From Flavonifractor sp. An100 (GTDB taxonomy: Bacteria; Bacillota; Clostridia; Oscillospirales; Oscillospiraceae): a DNA stretch of 48,977 nt. Made by a program: the position numbers and the translations under genes. How positions within the stretch are numbered: the stretch's first letter is position 1; each line of letters opens with the position of its first letter. Of this stretch, positions 33,093 through 42,971 are shown in pieces. The notes under the pieces were generated by a model. The model was given only the letters and a program-made list of their open reading frames with translations, was not told the origin of the DNA and did no database searches. The DNA lies in NCBI RefSeq assembly GCF_002161175.1, contig NZ_NFMA01000026.1, positions 1 to 48,977 of the forward strand, given 5' to 3'.

Positions 33093-33860
33093 TCAATCCT
33101 CTGCCGGACGCAAAGCGGTATACAATCTCCCCTTTTCTGCTTGCAGTCCCCGCAGGGTGATGAGCTGCTCCACCGTTACAAAACAATAGCCCCGATCCAA
33201 AAGGATATCCACAATATTCAAGGCCGCATCCACCGAGCTGTCATAGATGTCATGCATCAAAATAATATCTCCATCCGAAACATGTTCTGTCACTGCCGCC
33301 ACAATCCGCCCGGTATCGTTGTCCTTCCAGTCTTCCGGGTCCACCGACCACAGGACCAAAGGTCCATCCGCCCATTTTACCACTGACCGATCCACAATCC
33401 CATAGGGCGGACGAAGCCAATAATCCCCCGGTCCCAAAATCTCTGACAGCAGAGCTCGGGTCTTCCCCACCTGGAGGTCAAAGTCCTGCCGGGACAGATC
33501 CGTGATCATTACATGGTCATAGGTATGGATCCCTATTTGGTGTCCAGCAGCCGCCATCTCCTGAATCAGCGCCTCACTGCCTTCAATCCGTGAGCCTACA
33601 AGAAAAAAGGTGGAACATACCTCCCGCAGCTCCAGCCCTTCCAACAGGCGGCCAGTGGTGGAATTTCGGGGGCCATCATCAAAGGTCAGCGCCACCAACG
33701 GCGCAGGTCCCGTCGGTAGCTCCACCTGAGCTTCTCCTCCCACCGGAAGGGGATACGCATTCTCTCCTCCCGCCAGCGCCAGTCCAGCTGAAAGGACCAT
33801 TAACAGCAGACGCTTGGGCCATTTCCCTTTCAAATTCCCTTCCGCCCCTTTCCATGTCAT
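33093..33860 (-). CDS. Polysaccharide deacetylase (NodB-like)
   Basis: Up to 255 residues. An N-terminal signal-like segment (KRLLLMVLSAGLALAGG) is followed by the carbohydrate esterase family 4 domain: TFDDGP (catalytic Asp, metal Asp), the metal pair H-x3-H in IHTYDH, RPPYG, WSVDPEDW and ILMHDI. It should remove acetyl groups from peptidoglycan or a surface glycan outside the cell. ATG 33860 lacks a good ribosome site; TTG 33833 (GGAAGGG just upstream) is an alternative that still keeps the signal peptide. Confidence 0.88.
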   Translation of the reverse strand: MTWKGAEGNLKGKWPKRLLLMVLSAGLALAGGENAYPLPVGGEAQVELPTGPAPLVALTFDDGPRNSTTGRLLEGLELREVCSTFFLVGSRIEGSEALIQEMAAAGHQIGIHTYDHVMITDLSRQDFDLQVGKTRALLSEILGPGDYWLRPPYGIVDRSVVKWADGPLVLWSVDPEDWKDNDTGRIVAAVTEHVSDGDIILMHDIYDSSVDAALNIVDILLDRGYCFVTVEQLITLRGLQAEKGRLYTALRPAED

Positions 33861-33935
33861 TCATGGACAGTATGCGCCAAGAGAATCCGTTTGTTGCCTC
33901 ACAGTTTTTGTTAGTTTTCGTTCCAGACCTACATA

Positions 33936-33980
33936 CAAAAACCGGCGCCCCCGACCGGTTCTTTTCAGTGGGGGCGCCGG
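33936..33980 (-). terminator. Terminator of the stomatin/NfeD operon
   Basis: An 11-bp GC-rich stem (33942-33952 with 33970-33980), followed on the minus strand by TTTTTG. Confidence 0.82.
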
Positions 33981-33998
33981 AAATAAAATGAATTTCAA

Positions 33999-34964
33999 TC
34001 AGCCCTTCGTCCCAGGCTTCACAGCCGAGGCTTTCGGGTCCTCCGTATCAAAGACGGTCTTGGCGGCAGCTGCCAGTCCAGCCAGTCCCTGAATTTCGCT
34101 GGGAATAATAATCTTAGTGGCCTTTCCATTGGCGGCCGCCTCAAAGGCCTCCAAGGCCTTAATTTTAATGACGCCCTCTCCTGGTTGTGCCTCATTGATG
34201 AGCTTAATTGCATCAGCAGTGGCCTGCTGTACTTTCATAATCGCCTCGGCCTCGGCCTCAGCCTCCAGAATCTTAGCCTGCTTGGCACCTTCCGCCTGGA
34301 GAATAGCCGCCTGCTTGGCTGCATCGGCCCGCAGAATGGCCGACTGCTTTTCGCCTTCCGCCACCAGGATTTGGGACTGTTTCTGGCCTTCTGCTTGCAG
34401 AATGGCCTCCCGGCGCTCCCGCTCCGCCCGCATTTGCTTCTCCATGGACTCCTGAATGTCCCGCGGCGGCATAATGTTCTTCAACTCCACCCGGTTGACC
34501 TTAATACCCCAGTTGTCCGTGGCCTCGTCCAGGATGGCGCGCATCTGACTGTTGATGTGATCCCGGCTAGTCAGAGACTGATCCAGCTCCAGGTCGCCAA
34601 TAATATTACGCAGGGTGGTTGCAGTAAGGTTCTCAATGGCGGACATGGGATTTTCTACCCCGTAGGTGTACAACTTTGGATCGGTAATCTGGAAGTAGAT
34701 CACCGTGTCGATCTGCATGGTCACATTATCCTTGGTAATCACAGGCTGGGGCGGGAAATCCACCACCTGCTCCTTCAGGGAAACATTTTTGGCCACTTGC
34801 TCAAAAATGGGTACCTTCACATGAAAGCCCACTTCCCAAACCGTGCGGAACGCACCCAGACGCTCAATCACAAATGCTCGGGACTGGGGAACAATCTTGA
34901 TACAAGACCCCAAAAGGATTAAAACAAACAGAACAATGATTCCCAAAATAATCCATTTTAGCAT
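33999..34964 (-). CDS. SPFH / band 7 (stomatin-like) membrane protein
   Basis: 321 residues. One N-terminal membrane segment (IILGIIVLFVLILLGSC), then the SPFH domain (about residues 25-190; signature VPQSRAFVIERLGAF, RDIQESMEKQMRAER), and a long coiled coil rich in Ala/Glu/Gln that contains repeats of the pattern EGxKQSxIL (about 190-265). Proteins of this kind form membrane scaffolds with NfeD partners. ATG with GGAGGAGAACC upstream. The NfeD gene is 34 bp upstream on the same strand. Confidence 0.93.
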   Translation of the reverse strand: MLKWIILGIIVLFVLILLGSCIKIVPQSRAFVIERLGAFRTVWEVGFHVKVPIFEQVAKNVSLKEQVVDFPPQPVITKDNVTMQIDTVIYFQITDPKLYTYGVENPMSAIENLTATTLRNIIGDLELDQSLTSRDHINSQMRAILDEATDNWGIKVNRVELKNIMPPRDIQESMEKQMRAERERREAILQAEGQKQSQILVAEGEKQSAILRADAAKQAAILQAEGAKQAKILEAEAEAEAIMKVQQATADAIKLINEAQPGEGVIKIKALEAFEAAANGKATKIIIPSEIQGLAGLAAAAKTVFDTEDPKASAVKPGTKG

Positions 34965-34998
34965 AGGTTCTCCTCCATATCTGTATTGATGTCCACTC

Positions 34999-35427
34999 TC
35001 ATTTCAACGCCACAAATACTTTGACTCCTTCAATCCGGAGCACCTTTACTTCCGTTCCCACCGGGACGGCCACTCCCTCCTGGCTTCGGGCCGACCAAAT
35101 TTGTCCGGCAATATTTACCTGCCCCTTTCCTTCAATGTTGTCAATCGCCTCTGTCACCACAGCGGTCTGCCCAATCACTCGGTCAGCATTAGTAGGAGAC
35201 CGGCTGTTTTTCATAAAACGGGCCGCCGCTGGCCGAATCAGCACCAGAGACAAGGCAGACAGCAGGAGAAATACGACTATCTGTAGCCAGATCCCACCGC
35301 CCATTACCGCAACAATCAATCCGCCCAGCGCTCCCACTGCAAACCAGATAAAGGTTAGGCCTACCGTCAGCACTTCTCCCACAATCAATACGATCAACGC
35401 AATCAACCAAATCGCACTCGGCAGCAT
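34999..35427 (-). CDS. NfeD family membrane protein
   Basis: 142 residues: three membrane segments (about 4-22, 28-45 and 48-66), then a C-terminal OB-fold domain (DRVIGQTAVVTEAIDN, then QVNIAGQIWSARS, typical of NfeD). It is a short NfeD without the protease domain. It is the partner of the stomatin-like protein encoded after it; together they probably organise membrane microdomains. Confidence 0.92.
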   Translation of the reverse strand: MLPSAIWLIALIVLIVGEVLTVGLTFIWFAVGALGGLIVAVMGGGIWLQIVVFLLLSALSLVLIRPAAARFMKNSRSPTNADRVIGQTAVVTEAIDNIEGKGQVNIAGQIWSARSQEGVAVPVGTEVKVLRIEGVKVFVALK

Positions 35428-35662
35428 AGCGACTCCTTTCTATTTCCCGCACTTCTCAGTTGGGTACACCAAAGTTTTTCTTTATCATATCATAACTTCA
35501 TTCTGATTACCACTAGATTTCATAGCCACTCCCCCAAAAATCTGGAAGCTCCTTTGCTTCAGTTCTTCCTTCCCTTGCCACTATGCAAACAGCATATTGT
35601 TTCCCTGTTCAAAATCCTGTAAAGTTACGGTAATGAGATCTTGCGGGAAAGGGAGGACAGGA

Positions 35663-36088
35663 ATGGTCTTCAAGAATACCGATGACCTGGGCTCAGAGTT
35701 ACTGAGTCAACCAAATCTGGATAAATATTTAAAAAGCAATCAGACTAGCTTTTTTGATTGGGACATATCTGAGCTTCTGTCCCGGCTTTACGAGAAAAAA
35801 AATATTTCCAAAGCCTCTCTGGCCCGGTGCGCCAACATCAGCGAAGTTTACCTCCACCAAGTATTTTCTGGACGTAGGATTCCCTCCCGAGACCGCCTGC
35901 TGTGCATTTGCATTGGTCTACAGGCCTCTTCTGAGGAAACACAAACCCTGCTCAAACAGGCAGGCTACGCCCAATTATACCTCAGGCATAAACGGGACGC
36001 TATTATTTACTATGGACTGATTCATCACCTCTCCCTCCCCGAAATTAACGATCAATTGATTTTCCACGAAGAAAAGGCGCTCATTTAA
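35663..36088 (+). CDS. Helix-turn-helix (XRE-like) protein
   Basis: 141 residues from ATG 35663, with GGGAGG about six bases upstream. An N-terminal segment of about 40 residues precedes a DNA-binding-like domain: SELLSRLYEKKNISKASLARCANISEVYLHQVFSGRRIPSRDRLL, read in pieces, is the pattern of a Cro/CI-type HTH (about residues 37-80). The C-terminal 50 residues are helical. No effector domain is seen. The upstream gap (35428-35662) divides it from NfeD on the other strand. Confidence 0.75.
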   Translation: MVFKNTDDLGSELLSQPNLDKYLKSNQTSFFDWDISELLSRLYEKKNISKASLARCANISEVYLHQVFSGRRIPSRDRLLCICIGLQASSEETQTLLKQAGYAQLYLRHKRDAIIYYGLIHHLSLPEINDQLIFHEEKALI

Positions 36089-36226
36089 TCTGAATCTTTG
36101 AGTATTCTTGTAGTATTTCATTCTCTTTTCCCATTTTGAAGCAATCATTACCGGGTTTCCAATATAATCCGTTTTTTTGCCATACCAAATCCTTCCAAAT
36201 TCAAGGATTTCTAAGCACCTTACCAC

Positions 36227-36255
36227 TTGAAAATATAGCATATGTGGTATAAAAT
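36227..36255 (+). promoter_or_regulatory. Promoter of the DUF6465 gene
   Basis: TTGAAA (36227-36232), 17-base spacer, TAAAAT (36250-36255). Directly after it comes an exact tandem 10-base repeat (AAAATATCAT twice, 36251-36270). Confidence 0.6.
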
Positions 36256-36323
36256 ATCATAAAATATCATTACAGCATATACTCTAACCAAAGAAGATAT
36301 TGATATTAAGGGAGGAATTTTTT

Positions 36324-36596
36324 ATGACCAGAACTGTCAAGGCAAAAGACACCTCTGTGTCCCAGGTTAAGAAGACAGTGGCCCGAACCGTTACCAAGTG
36401 TGAGGAGGATATCTATATCCAATTCGCCGGCCATGAGTGGAAGATAACCGATCTGGCCGACAAGATCAAGGACACCTATGTGGCCGATGGACACAAGATC
36501 TCCGCCATCAAGAAGCTCACGGTTTACGTGAAGCCCGAGGAGAAAAAGGCCTATTACGTGGTAAACGAGACCGAGACTGGTTGCGTGGAGTTTTAA
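36324..36596 (+). CDS. DUF6465 family small protein
   Basis: 90 residues from ATG 36324 (GGGAGG nine bases upstream). A lysine/threonine-rich N-terminus (TRTVKAKDTSVSQVKKTVAR) leads into the family core: IYIQFAGHEWKITDLADKIK, GHKISAIKKLTVYVKPEEKKAYYVVNE in sequence order, as in DUF6465 proteins I remember from gut Clostridia. No known function. A strong AT-rich promoter and good ribosome site suggest high expression. A structured RNA candidate follows. Confidence 0.82.
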   Translation: MTRTVKAKDTSVSQVKKTVARTVTKCEEDIYIQFAGHEWKITDLADKIKDTYVADGHKISAIKKLTVYVKPEEKKAYYVVNETETGCVEF

Positions 36597-36655
36597 TTTC
36601 TCTGCACTTTTTGGACCACAACACGCCGGCTGACCGGCACAATTGACCAGTGACA

Positions 36656-36762
36656 TATGCCCCCATTCCAACACATTCCGGCTTGGGTTTGTGTGTGCCC
36701 AGGTGACTCTCCCCCTTCGGGTGAGGTTTTCCGACTGTGTTTGGACGGGGGCATTTTATATA
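36656..36762 (+). ncRNA. Candidate structured RNA downstream of DUF6465
   Basis: Closing stem 36657-36664 with 36747-36754 (8 bp), second stem 36667-36675 with 36736-36745 (9 bp and one bulge), then 36679-36681 with 36731-36733. These enclose two hairpins: 36682-36687 with 36698-36703, and CTC/GAG plus CCC/GGG helices at 36707-36725 with a TTC loop. TTTTATAT follows the closing stem on the plus strand. The match to a three-way junction is good. No family is recognised; it is not SRP, 6S, tmRNA or RNase P RNA. Confidence 0.45.
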
Positions 36763-36774
36763 AAAATGACAAAG

Positions 36775-36805
36775 GGCCGGCACACATCAATGATGTGTGC
36801 CGGCC
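36775..36805. terminator. Terminator of groESL (palindrome)
   Basis: 15-bp perfect inverted repeat (36775-36789 with 36791-36805), 24 bp after the groEL stop on the minus strand. T-rich sequence also follows on the plus strand. Confidence 0.8.
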
Positions 36806-36828
36806 TTCTTTCTTTTTGGCGAGACCGC

Positions 36829-38463
<1,635 letters not shown>

Positions 38464-38491
38464 TTACCTCCAAACGATCTAGACGTTTTTC

Positions 38492-38913
<422 letters not shown>

Positions 38914-38924
38914 CTCTGACTATG

Positions 38925-38953
38925 ATAATACCCGCTTTCCCGCAAAAAATCAA
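38925..38953 (-). promoter_or_regulatory. Promoter of groESL
   Basis: On the minus strand TTGATT (38953-38948), 17-base spacer, TATTAT (38930-38925), directly upstream of the CIRCE element. The -35 lies within the terminator palindrome of the upstream gene. Confidence 0.7.
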
Positions 38954-38985
38954 CCCCTAATTTAAAAAAATTAGGGGTTGATTTT
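38946..38985. terminator. Terminator of the lipid kinase operon
   Basis: Perfect 18-bp stem (38946-38963 with 38968-38985), loop AAAA, with a T-run on the minus strand, about 48 bp after the stop of the lipid kinase gene. Confidence 0.85.
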
Positions 38986-39032
38986 GAGAAATTTACGTTT
39001 CGTTCACAATTGGTTCTTCGGAGTGCTAAATT

Positions 39033-39935
39033 TCAACGATAGCGGGCTTGGGCGGGGTAGAAGAAATTCACTTTTTTCTCCGACAGGCGCAGGGTAAATT
39101 GAGTATCCCGCAGCACCTCTCCATCCACCACGGTAACCAGTTCCTCCCGAGAGCGGTAAGTAATTTGTGTGGTGTGGAAGTCCTGTATAAGTTGGAGGTA
39201 GTCCCGATAGCGGCCTTTGGCGTACTTTCCCACCAGGCGGGCGAAGGTGAGCAGACTTACCTTGGGAATCAACAGCACATCCAGGATTCCGTCATCGGGC
39301 ATGGCTTCGGGCACCGGCATAAAGCCGCCTCCGTAATGCCGGCCGTTGCATACACACAGGACAGCCGTCTCCCCTTGCCAACGTTTCCCGTCCACCTCCA
39401 CCTCCATGGGGCAGGCAATCCCCCGCAGCAGCACCTGCTCCAACAAAGAGAGCACATAGGCCCCCTTCCCGGACACCCCCGGCAGGTCCTTATAGCGGTG
39501 GACCCCGGCGGCAATGCGGGCGTCCACCCCCGCACACACCACATCCAGTCCCAGGTGACCGTTACAGTCCATCAGATCAAAGGGGGTCTGGGGACCCACG
39601 GCCAGCCCCTCCAAATCGTAAAACAGCTGTCGGTATTCCGGCCCAAACAGTTTTAGAAAGTCATTGCCCGTGCCCTTGGGCACGCAGGTCACCGCAGCAT
39701 TGGGAAACCCTGCCGCCCCGTTGACCACCTCATTGAGGGTCCCGTCTCCTCCGCAGGCGTATAGCCGCACCTCTTCCCCTGTGGCTGCTGCCTGGCGGGC
39801 AATCTCCCGGGCATCCCCGGCCCCCTTTGTGTAGATCTTCTCATGGGGGACCGACAGCTCCGACAGAAGACCTTCTAGATGGGCGGTACTTCCCTTCCGT
39901 CCCGCGGCGGGGTTGATGATAAACAGGTGACGCAT
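39033..39935 (-). CDS. Diacylglycerol kinase family lipid kinase (YegS/DagK)
   Basis: 300 residues. Catalytic domain with INPAAGRKGS at the N-terminus, the nucleotide-binding GGDGTLNEVVNG (about 63-74), PKGTGNDF (about 86), and the later family motifs DGILDVLLIPK and TVDGE. It phosphorylates diacylglycerol or a related lipid at the membrane in phospholipid turnover. It follows the methyltransferase gene by 23 bp. Confidence 0.92.
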   Translation of the reverse strand: MRHLFIINPAAGRKGSTAHLEGLLSELSVPHEKIYTKGAGDAREIARQAAATGEEVRLYACGGDGTLNEVVNGAAGFPNAAVTCVPKGTGNDFLKLFGPEYRQLFYDLEGLAVGPQTPFDLMDCNGHLGLDVVCAGVDARIAAGVHRYKDLPGVSGKGAYVLSLLEQVLLRGIACPMEVEVDGKRWQGETAVLCVCNGRHYGGGFMPVPEAMPDDGILDVLLIPKVSLLTFARLVGKYAKGRYRDYLQLIQDFHTTQITYRSREELVTVVDGEVLRDTQFTLRLSEKKVNFFYPAQARYR

Positions 39936-39958
39936 ACCTCACCAATTCCTCCCCCGCC

Positions 39959-41077
39959 TTACAGCCCGTACATAAACAGATCGCACTTGAGCATGCCATT
40001 GTAGAGCTTGCGCTTTTTGTCCGCTTTTTGGCCAAAGGTGCGTTCAAATTCCGTGTGGGAGGACAGGAGAAAGAGCTTCCAGCCCTCCGGGAACTTTTGC
40101 CACGCCTTCCCAAAAGCCCGGTAGAGCTCCTCGGCCTCTCTGCGCTCCATGATCCGCTCTCCATAGGGCGGGTTGGTAACCACCCGCCCCCGCAGTCCGC
40201 CCCAGTGGAATGTGCGGGCGTCGTCCACATCAAACCGGACCAGGTCCTCCACCTCCGCCAATTGGGCGTTATGCCGGGCCAGCTCCACCGCTTTAGGGTC
40301 CAGGTCGCCCCCCCAGATCTCATAGTCGCCGTCAAACTCCCGGTCCATGGCCTCGTCCGCAGCCTCCATCCACAGCTTTTTGTCCAGGCATCTCCACCGT
40401 TGGGCAGAAAAGCTGCGGTTCAAGCCGGGCGCCCGGTTTTTCGCAATCAGCGCCGCCTCAATGGGAATGGTTCCGCTGCCGCAGAAGGGATCGCACAGAG
40501 GGTCCTTTCCCCGGTACCGGGACAGCATCACCATGGCCGCCGCCAAAGTTTCCCGCAGGGGGGCGTCCACCCCCTGGGCCCGGTAGCCCCGCTTATGCAG
40601 GCCCGCCCCACTGGTATCCAGCATCAGCACAGCGGTGTCCTTCATGATGGAAAACTGGATCTGATAGAGGGCCCCGGTCTCAGGCAGGGTGTTTAGCCCA
40701 TAGCAGCTCCCCAGCCGGGCCGCCACCGCCTTTTTCACAATGGACTGGCAGGCCGGCACGGAGTGGAGGGCTGAATTGAGGCTGTGTCCCTTCACAGGGA
40801 ACTGCCCCTCCTGGGGAATAAACCGTTCCCAGGGCAGCGCCCGGGTCCCCTCAAACAAAGCGTCGAAGTTCTCGGCGGGGAAGGTACCCATAATCAGCAG
40901 CACCCGCTCCCCAGTACGGAGATTCACATTCAAACGGGGCAAATCCGCCAAACCGCCCCGGCACAACACCCGTCCGTTTTCCGCCTTTACTTCCTCTAGC
41001 CCCAGACGCCGCATCTCATCGGCGCATAGGCTCTCCAATCCAAACAGGGTGGGCACCCCAAAGGTCAGCTCCCCCAT
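39959..41077 (-). CDS. THUMP-domain RNA methyltransferase (RlmL/YpsC type)
   Basis: 372 residues. An N-terminal THUMP-like RNA-binding part (ESLCADEMRRLGLEEV, about residues 14-150) precedes the Rossmann SAM domain: DPFCGSGTIPIEAALI (about 193-208), GGDLDPKAVELARHN, and the catalytic TNPPYGER (about 287). It probably makes N2-methylguanine in 23S rRNA. The start ATG at 41077 has GGAGGTGCTACAC upstream. It is separated from murI by a terminator. Confidence 0.93.
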   Translation of the reverse strand: MGELTFGVPTLFGLESLCADEMRRLGLEEVKAENGRVLCRGGLADLPRLNVNLRTGERVLLIMGTFPAENFDALFEGTRALPWERFIPQEGQFPVKGHSLNSALHSVPACQSIVKKAVAARLGSCYGLNTLPETGALYQIQFSIMKDTAVLMLDTSGAGLHKRGYRAQGVDAPLRETLAAAMVMLSRYRGKDPLCDPFCGSGTIPIEAALIAKNRAPGLNRSFSAQRWRCLDKKLWMEAADEAMDREFDGDYEIWGGDLDPKAVELARHNAQLAEVEDLVRFDVDDARTFHWGGLRGRVVTNPPYGERIMERREAEELYRAFGKAWQKFPEGWKLFLLSSHTEFERTFGQKADKKRKLYNGMLKCDLFMYGL

Positions 41078-41130
41078 GTGTGTAGCACCTCCACTTTCTC
41101 TCTTTCTCCTTCACCGGACATCCTCTTCAC

Positions 41131-41156
41131 AAAAAAGCCCGCTGTCTCCAGCGGGC
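41131..41156 (-). terminator. Terminator of murI
   Basis: GCCCGCTG (41137-41144) pairs with CAGCGGGC (41149-41156); six T residues follow on the minus strand. Confidence 0.85.
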
Positions 41157-41191
41157 CCGTGGGGACGTTCCGACGTCCGCCTGCACCGGCA

Positions 41192-42022
41192 TCAAACGCC
41201 GCAGGTCAGCTCCATGGGGGGATATGCGTGCACGCCCCGCACCCGCTGCAGCCCCACCTGTGCCGCCCGCAATGCGTACTCCTCCACATCTCCTGTGGTA
41301 TAAATTTCCAGCCCACCTGTATGTCCTTCCTCCCGCAGCAGGTCCCGGCTGGACAGGTCCTCCCGCAGCTGCCGGGCCATCTCCTCCGCCGGGTCGATGA
41401 GGGGCAGACCGGGATAGAGCCCCCGAATGCTATCCTCCACCAGGGGGTAGTGGGTGCAGCCTAGCACGCAGCACTGGATATGCTCCTCATATACCATGCC
41501 GTCCAGCTCCTTGCGCAGCTCCCGCTCCACCTCCGCCATACCGGAAGGGTCCCCCAGGTTGTGCTCCACCAGGCGGGCCAAATCGGGGCAGCCGCAGCTG
41601 AGCACCACCAACTTTTTGGGGCTCTGGGCCAATATCTTTTGGGGATAGCACCGGGAGTTGTGGGTAAAGACAGTGGAAATCACTCCTACCTTCTCCAGCT
41701 CCAGGGCAGATACCGCATCCGCCCCCGCCTGAACTGCGTTAAAGGTGGGGCAGGACACCGCATCCAGGCACTGGTCGATGACGCAGGAAATGGTGTTACA
41801 GGCCACCAGCAGCGCCTTTACCCCCTGCTCCTCCATAAAGTGAAACATGTACCGGGCCATGGCTACAATGGTCTGCTCTGAGTGGTTTCCATATGGAATA
41901 TGGGCCCCATCTCCAAAGTAAATGAGATCCTCCCCAGGCAGCAGCTGCTGGACTCTTCGGGCCACACTAAAGCCGCCAATTCCGGAATCCAGAACACCGA
42001 TTGGGCTTTTCCGATGAAACAT
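41192..42022 (-). CDS. murI: Glutamate racemase
   Basis: 276 residues; makes D-glutamate for peptidoglycan. Both catalytic cysteines are present, in VACNTISC (about residue 74) and GCTHYPL (about 185). The opening VLDSGIGGFSVARRV, the FGDGAHIPYG loop and CGCPDLARLVE are family features. It lies 124 bp after the WalRK-YycHI operon on the same strand; a GC hairpin in the gap (42053-42070) is weak, so read-through from the wal operon is possible. Confidence 0.95.
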   Translation of the reverse strand: MFHRKSPIGVLDSGIGGFSVARRVQQLLPGEDLIYFGDGAHIPYGNHSEQTIVAMARYMFHFMEEQGVKALLVACNTISCVIDQCLDAVSCPTFNAVQAGADAVSALELEKVGVISTVFTHNSRCYPQKILAQSPKKLVVLSCGCPDLARLVEHNLGDPSGMAEVERELRKELDGMVYEEHIQCCVLGCTHYPLVEDSIRGLYPGLPLIDPAEEMARQLREDLSSRDLLREEGHTGGLEIYTTGDVEEYALRAAQVGLQRVRGVHAYPPMELTCGV

Positions 42023-42146
42023 ACGCTCTCGCTCCCTCTCCCTGGGTAAACGGCGGGCTTCTGCGCCCGCTCCCCATACCCGGCTATCTTACCACAGCTC
42101 CCCGGGCGGGTAAAGCCGAATCTTTCCCGCACGAGAAATTTTAGCC

Positions 42147-42971
42147 TCAGGATACCCGGGTTAGCTCTCCGGTGACCAGGTTGAGCTGGTATTCTCCCGT
42201 GTCAGCACTCACCCGCCACACCGGAGTAAGCATCATGGGGCCGTTCAGCGCCGTGGAACTGATATAGCCCTGGGTGATATGGTCAATCCGGCTGCACACA
42301 TACCCCAGCGCATTGATCCCATTATAGGCTTCAATCAAGGCGGTGGCCGGGGAAACGGTGTGCCGGGTGGTATCCTCCACCGGCTCGCCGATCAGGCGCC
42401 GTCCCCCCGTCATGGCAGTGACACACCCGTCGGAAATTTCAAGGGTGACCTGCTGATTGAACAGGGGCGCCTCTCCCCACCATTGGCGGAAGATGAGAGC
42501 GTTTCCCTTGGTTTCCAACCACTCGCTCTGAAACCCCATCTGTTCCAGCACCGACCGGCAGCCCTGCTCCCAGTTCTCCCCCACAGGGAAGAATCCCGGA
42601 TGGAACTGGCCGGAAAAGGTACCATCACTGTGAAATTGCAGGGAACCTTTGTCATTAAAGTAGCGGTACACGCCCGCCCCCCGGTTCTCCGTTTGAACTC
42701 CGTCGCCCAGCAGCTGGGCTGTCAGGACCCCTTCCTGCTCCAGATCCCGGGTCACGGTCTGGGGCAGCAGCTGGATTTCCTCCGGCACCTCCTGCTCATC
42801 CAGCTTCACTCCTTTTCTCTGGACCAACAGCTGGATGGCATTTTCCCGGGCCTGCCAACGAAAATACCGGTCCTGTAGCTCCCGTTGCAGCACCAGGCCC
42901 AGCAGACAGAGGTTGGTGATCACCAGGATGAGGATGGCAATATTTTTTAGCTTGGGTACTTCCATCTTCAA
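42147..42971 (-). CDS. YycI-like regulatory protein of the WalRK system
   Basis: 274 residues. One N-terminal membrane segment (NIAILILVITNLCLLGLVL, about 9-27) and an extracellular domain of about 240 residues. Weak sequence resemblance to YycI (a beta-rich fold with LGDGVQTENRGAGVYRYFND and the repeat-like C-terminal NLVTGELTRV). The assignment rests mainly on gene order after walK and yycH. It contributes to keeping WalK in check. The gene overlaps the end of yycH by 4 bases. Confidence 0.8.
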   Translation of the reverse strand: MKMEVPKLKNIAILILVITNLCLLGLVLQRELQDRYFRWQARENAIQLLVQRKGVKLDEQEVPEEIQLLPQTVTRDLEQEGVLTAQLLGDGVQTENRGAGVYRYFNDKGSLQFHSDGTFSGQFHPGFFPVGENWEQGCRSVLEQMGFQSEWLETKGNALIFRQWWGEAPLFNQQVTLEISDGCVTAMTGGRRLIGEPVEDTTRHTVSPATALIEAYNGINALGYVCSRIDHITQGYISSTALNGPMMLTPVWRVSADTGEYQLNLVTGELTRVS

